From NCBI GenBank assembly GCA_041621405.1, contig JBFKAV010000171.1, positions 1 to 6,893 of the forward strand: a stretch of DNA of 6,893 nucleotides, given 5' to 3'. Within the stretch, counting starts at the first letter, position 1, and each line of letters opens with the position of its first letter. This document shows positions 6,306 through 6,893 of the stretch, one piece after another. Source of the DNA: JBFKAV01 sp041621405 (GTDB taxonomy: Bacteria; Pseudomonadota; Alphaproteobacteria; Rhodobacterales; Rhodobacteraceae). The notes beneath the pieces were generated by a model. That model made no database searches and was not told where the DNA came from. It saw only the letters and a program-made list of their open reading frames with translations. A program made the position numbers and the translations under genes.

Positions 6306-6326
6306 CCGGCGGAGCCAACCGCCCGG
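6306..6326 (+). promoter_or_regulatory. Second rpsA leader hairpin just upstream of the ribosome site
   Basis: GGCGG (6308-6312) pairs with CCGCC (6319-6323) around AGCCAA. CC (6306-6307) then pairs with GG (6325-6326) past one bulged C. The hairpin ends 15 bases before the Shine-Dalgarno. Its 3' side overlaps CCGGCCC (6323-6329), an exact copy of the 3' arm of the upstream terminator-like stem, so alternative pairings are possible. Confidence 0.4.
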
Positions 6327-6341
6327 CCCGAAACATGTGAG

Positions 6342-6348
6342 AAAGGAA
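6342..6348 (+). promoter_or_regulatory. Ribosome binding site of rpsA
   Basis: AAAGGAA lies 11 nt before the ATG at 6360, slightly longer than the usual spacing. The downstream in-frame ATG at 6378 lacks a site at proper distance, so 6360 is preferred. The flanking sequence is A-rich, as expected for an efficiently translated ribosomal protein mRNA. Confidence 0.65.
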
Positions 6349-6359
6349 ACCAAACGCAT

Positions 6360-6893
6360 ATGTGCGCCAAAGCCACGATGGAGGAATTCGAAGCCCTCCT
6401 CAATGAAAGCTTCGAGATCGACACTCCCGCGGAAGGGTCTGTCGTCAAGGGCAAGGTCATCGCCATCGAGGCGGGACAGGCCATCATCGACGTCGGCTAC
6501 AAGATGGAAGGCCGCGTCGATCTGAAGGAATTCGCAGCACCTGGCCAAGCACCCGAGATCGCGGTCGGCGACGAGGTGGAGGTGTATCTCCGAGCTGCCG
6601 AGAACGCCCGCGGCGAGGCCGTGATCAGCCGCGAGATGGCGCGCCGCGAGGAGGCGTGGGACCGGCTGGAGAAGGCGTACGCCAACGAGGAGCGCGTGGA
6701 AGGCGCGATCTTCAACCGCGTCAAGGGCGGCTTCACCGTCGACCTCGGCGGCGCCGTGGCGTTCCTGCCGGGAAGCCAGGTCGACGTGCGCCCGGTGCGC
6801 GATGCCGGCCCGCTGATGGGCCTCAAGCAGCCGTTCCAGATCCTGAAGATGGATCGCCGCCGGGGCAACATCGTCGTCTCGCGCCGCGCCATC
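6360..6893 (+). CDS. rpsA: 30S ribosomal protein S1 (N-terminal part, cut by window edge)
   Basis: S1 binds mRNA leaders on the 30S subunit and helps them unfold during initiation. Visible are 178 codons with no stop; full-length alphaproteobacterial S1 is roughly 560 residues with six S1 repeats, so about two thirds is missing. The first S1 domain covers about 23-91 (GSVVKGKVIAIE at 26-37, YKMEGRVDLKEF at 47-58, EAVISRE at 86-92). The second begins near 111 (VEGAIFNRVKGGFTVDLGG at 113-131, FLPGSQVD at 135-142) and runs to IVVSRR at 171-176. These first two repeats normally anchor S1 to the ribosome through S2. The N-terminus reads MCAKATMEEFEALL; cysteine at position 2 is a little unusual. 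Expression probably depends on the TTGCCC/TATAGA promoter and the structured leader. E. coli S1 represses its own translation, and similar control here is plausible but unproven. Confidence 0.97.
   Translation, partial: MCAKATMEEFEALLNESFEIDTPAEGSVVKGKVIAIEAGQAIIDVGYKMEGRVDLKEFAAPGQAPEIAVGDEVEVYLRAAENARGEAVISREMARREEAWDRLEKAYANEERVEGAIFNRVKGGFTVDLGGAVAFLPGSQVDVRPVRDAGPLMGLKQPFQILKMDRRRGNIVVSRRAI

Noticed and set aside
6335..6340. ATG-TGA start-stop directly before the rpsA Shine-Dalgarno.
   Set aside because: It has no ribosome site of its own and a six-base pattern is easily due to chance.
6163..6525. 120-codon plus-strand open frame overlapping the rpsA leader and start.
   Set aside because: Starts within the promoter -35 region by wobble starts and is out of frame with the unmistakable S1 protein.
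1..6893. CRISPR arrays, tRNA or rRNA genes, insertion sequence ends and phage genes.
   Set aside because: No regularly spaced repeats, cloverleaf-like sequences, transposase motifs or target duplications were seen on either strand by eye.

Overview
This is a GC-rich chromosomal window. Gene content and protein style point to an alphaproteobacterium of the Rhodobacterales (Rhodobacteraceae): a class II EPSP synthase, an alphaproteobacterial-type ribosomal protein S1, an RhlE-like helicase, and a C-rich hairpin with a GAGGTATTT-type tail after aroA. The taxon is inferred by eye and was not confirmed by a search. The six coding regions are intact except the two cut by the window edges. I see no tRNA, rRNA, insertion sequence, CRISPR array or phage gene.

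Layout, left to right. (1) 1-897, minus: family 2 glycosyltransferase, C-terminus off the left edge, probably surface polysaccharide synthesis. (2) 898-997: short divergent spacer. (3) 998-2341, plus: aroA, shikimate pathway. (4) 2342-2410: convergent spacer with a strong GC hairpin and a conserved-looking tail. (5) 2411-3913, minus: BchE-like class B radical SAM protein of unknown substrate. (6) 3914-3978: 65-base divergent spacer carrying the ribosome binding sites of both neighbours. (7) 3979-4614, plus: cmk, TTG start. (8) 4611-5840, minus: RhlE-like DEAD-box RNA helicase, probable TTG start, converging on cmk so that both stop codons lie in one CTAG palindrome. (9) 5841-6359: about 520 bases without a convincing protein gene. 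The left part is the structured upstream region of the helicase. The right part is the rpsA promoter and a leader of about 160 nt with a terminator-like hairpin and a second hairpin near the Shine-Dalgarno sequence. (10) 6360 to the right edge, plus: rpsA, first 178 codons.

The plus strand keeps the order aroA, cmk, rpsA, which is widely conserved in proteobacteria. Here each pair is separated by a gene on the opposite strand, so the three cannot form a simple operon and each probably has its own promoter. The only convincing promoter by eye is that of rpsA (TTGCCC-N17-TATAGA). The genes are mainly housekeeping: aromatic amino acid synthesis, CMP recycling, translation and RNA remodelling. 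The least explained items are the radical SAM protein and the terminator-like structure in the rpsA leader. I found no evidence of a new defence or mobile system.
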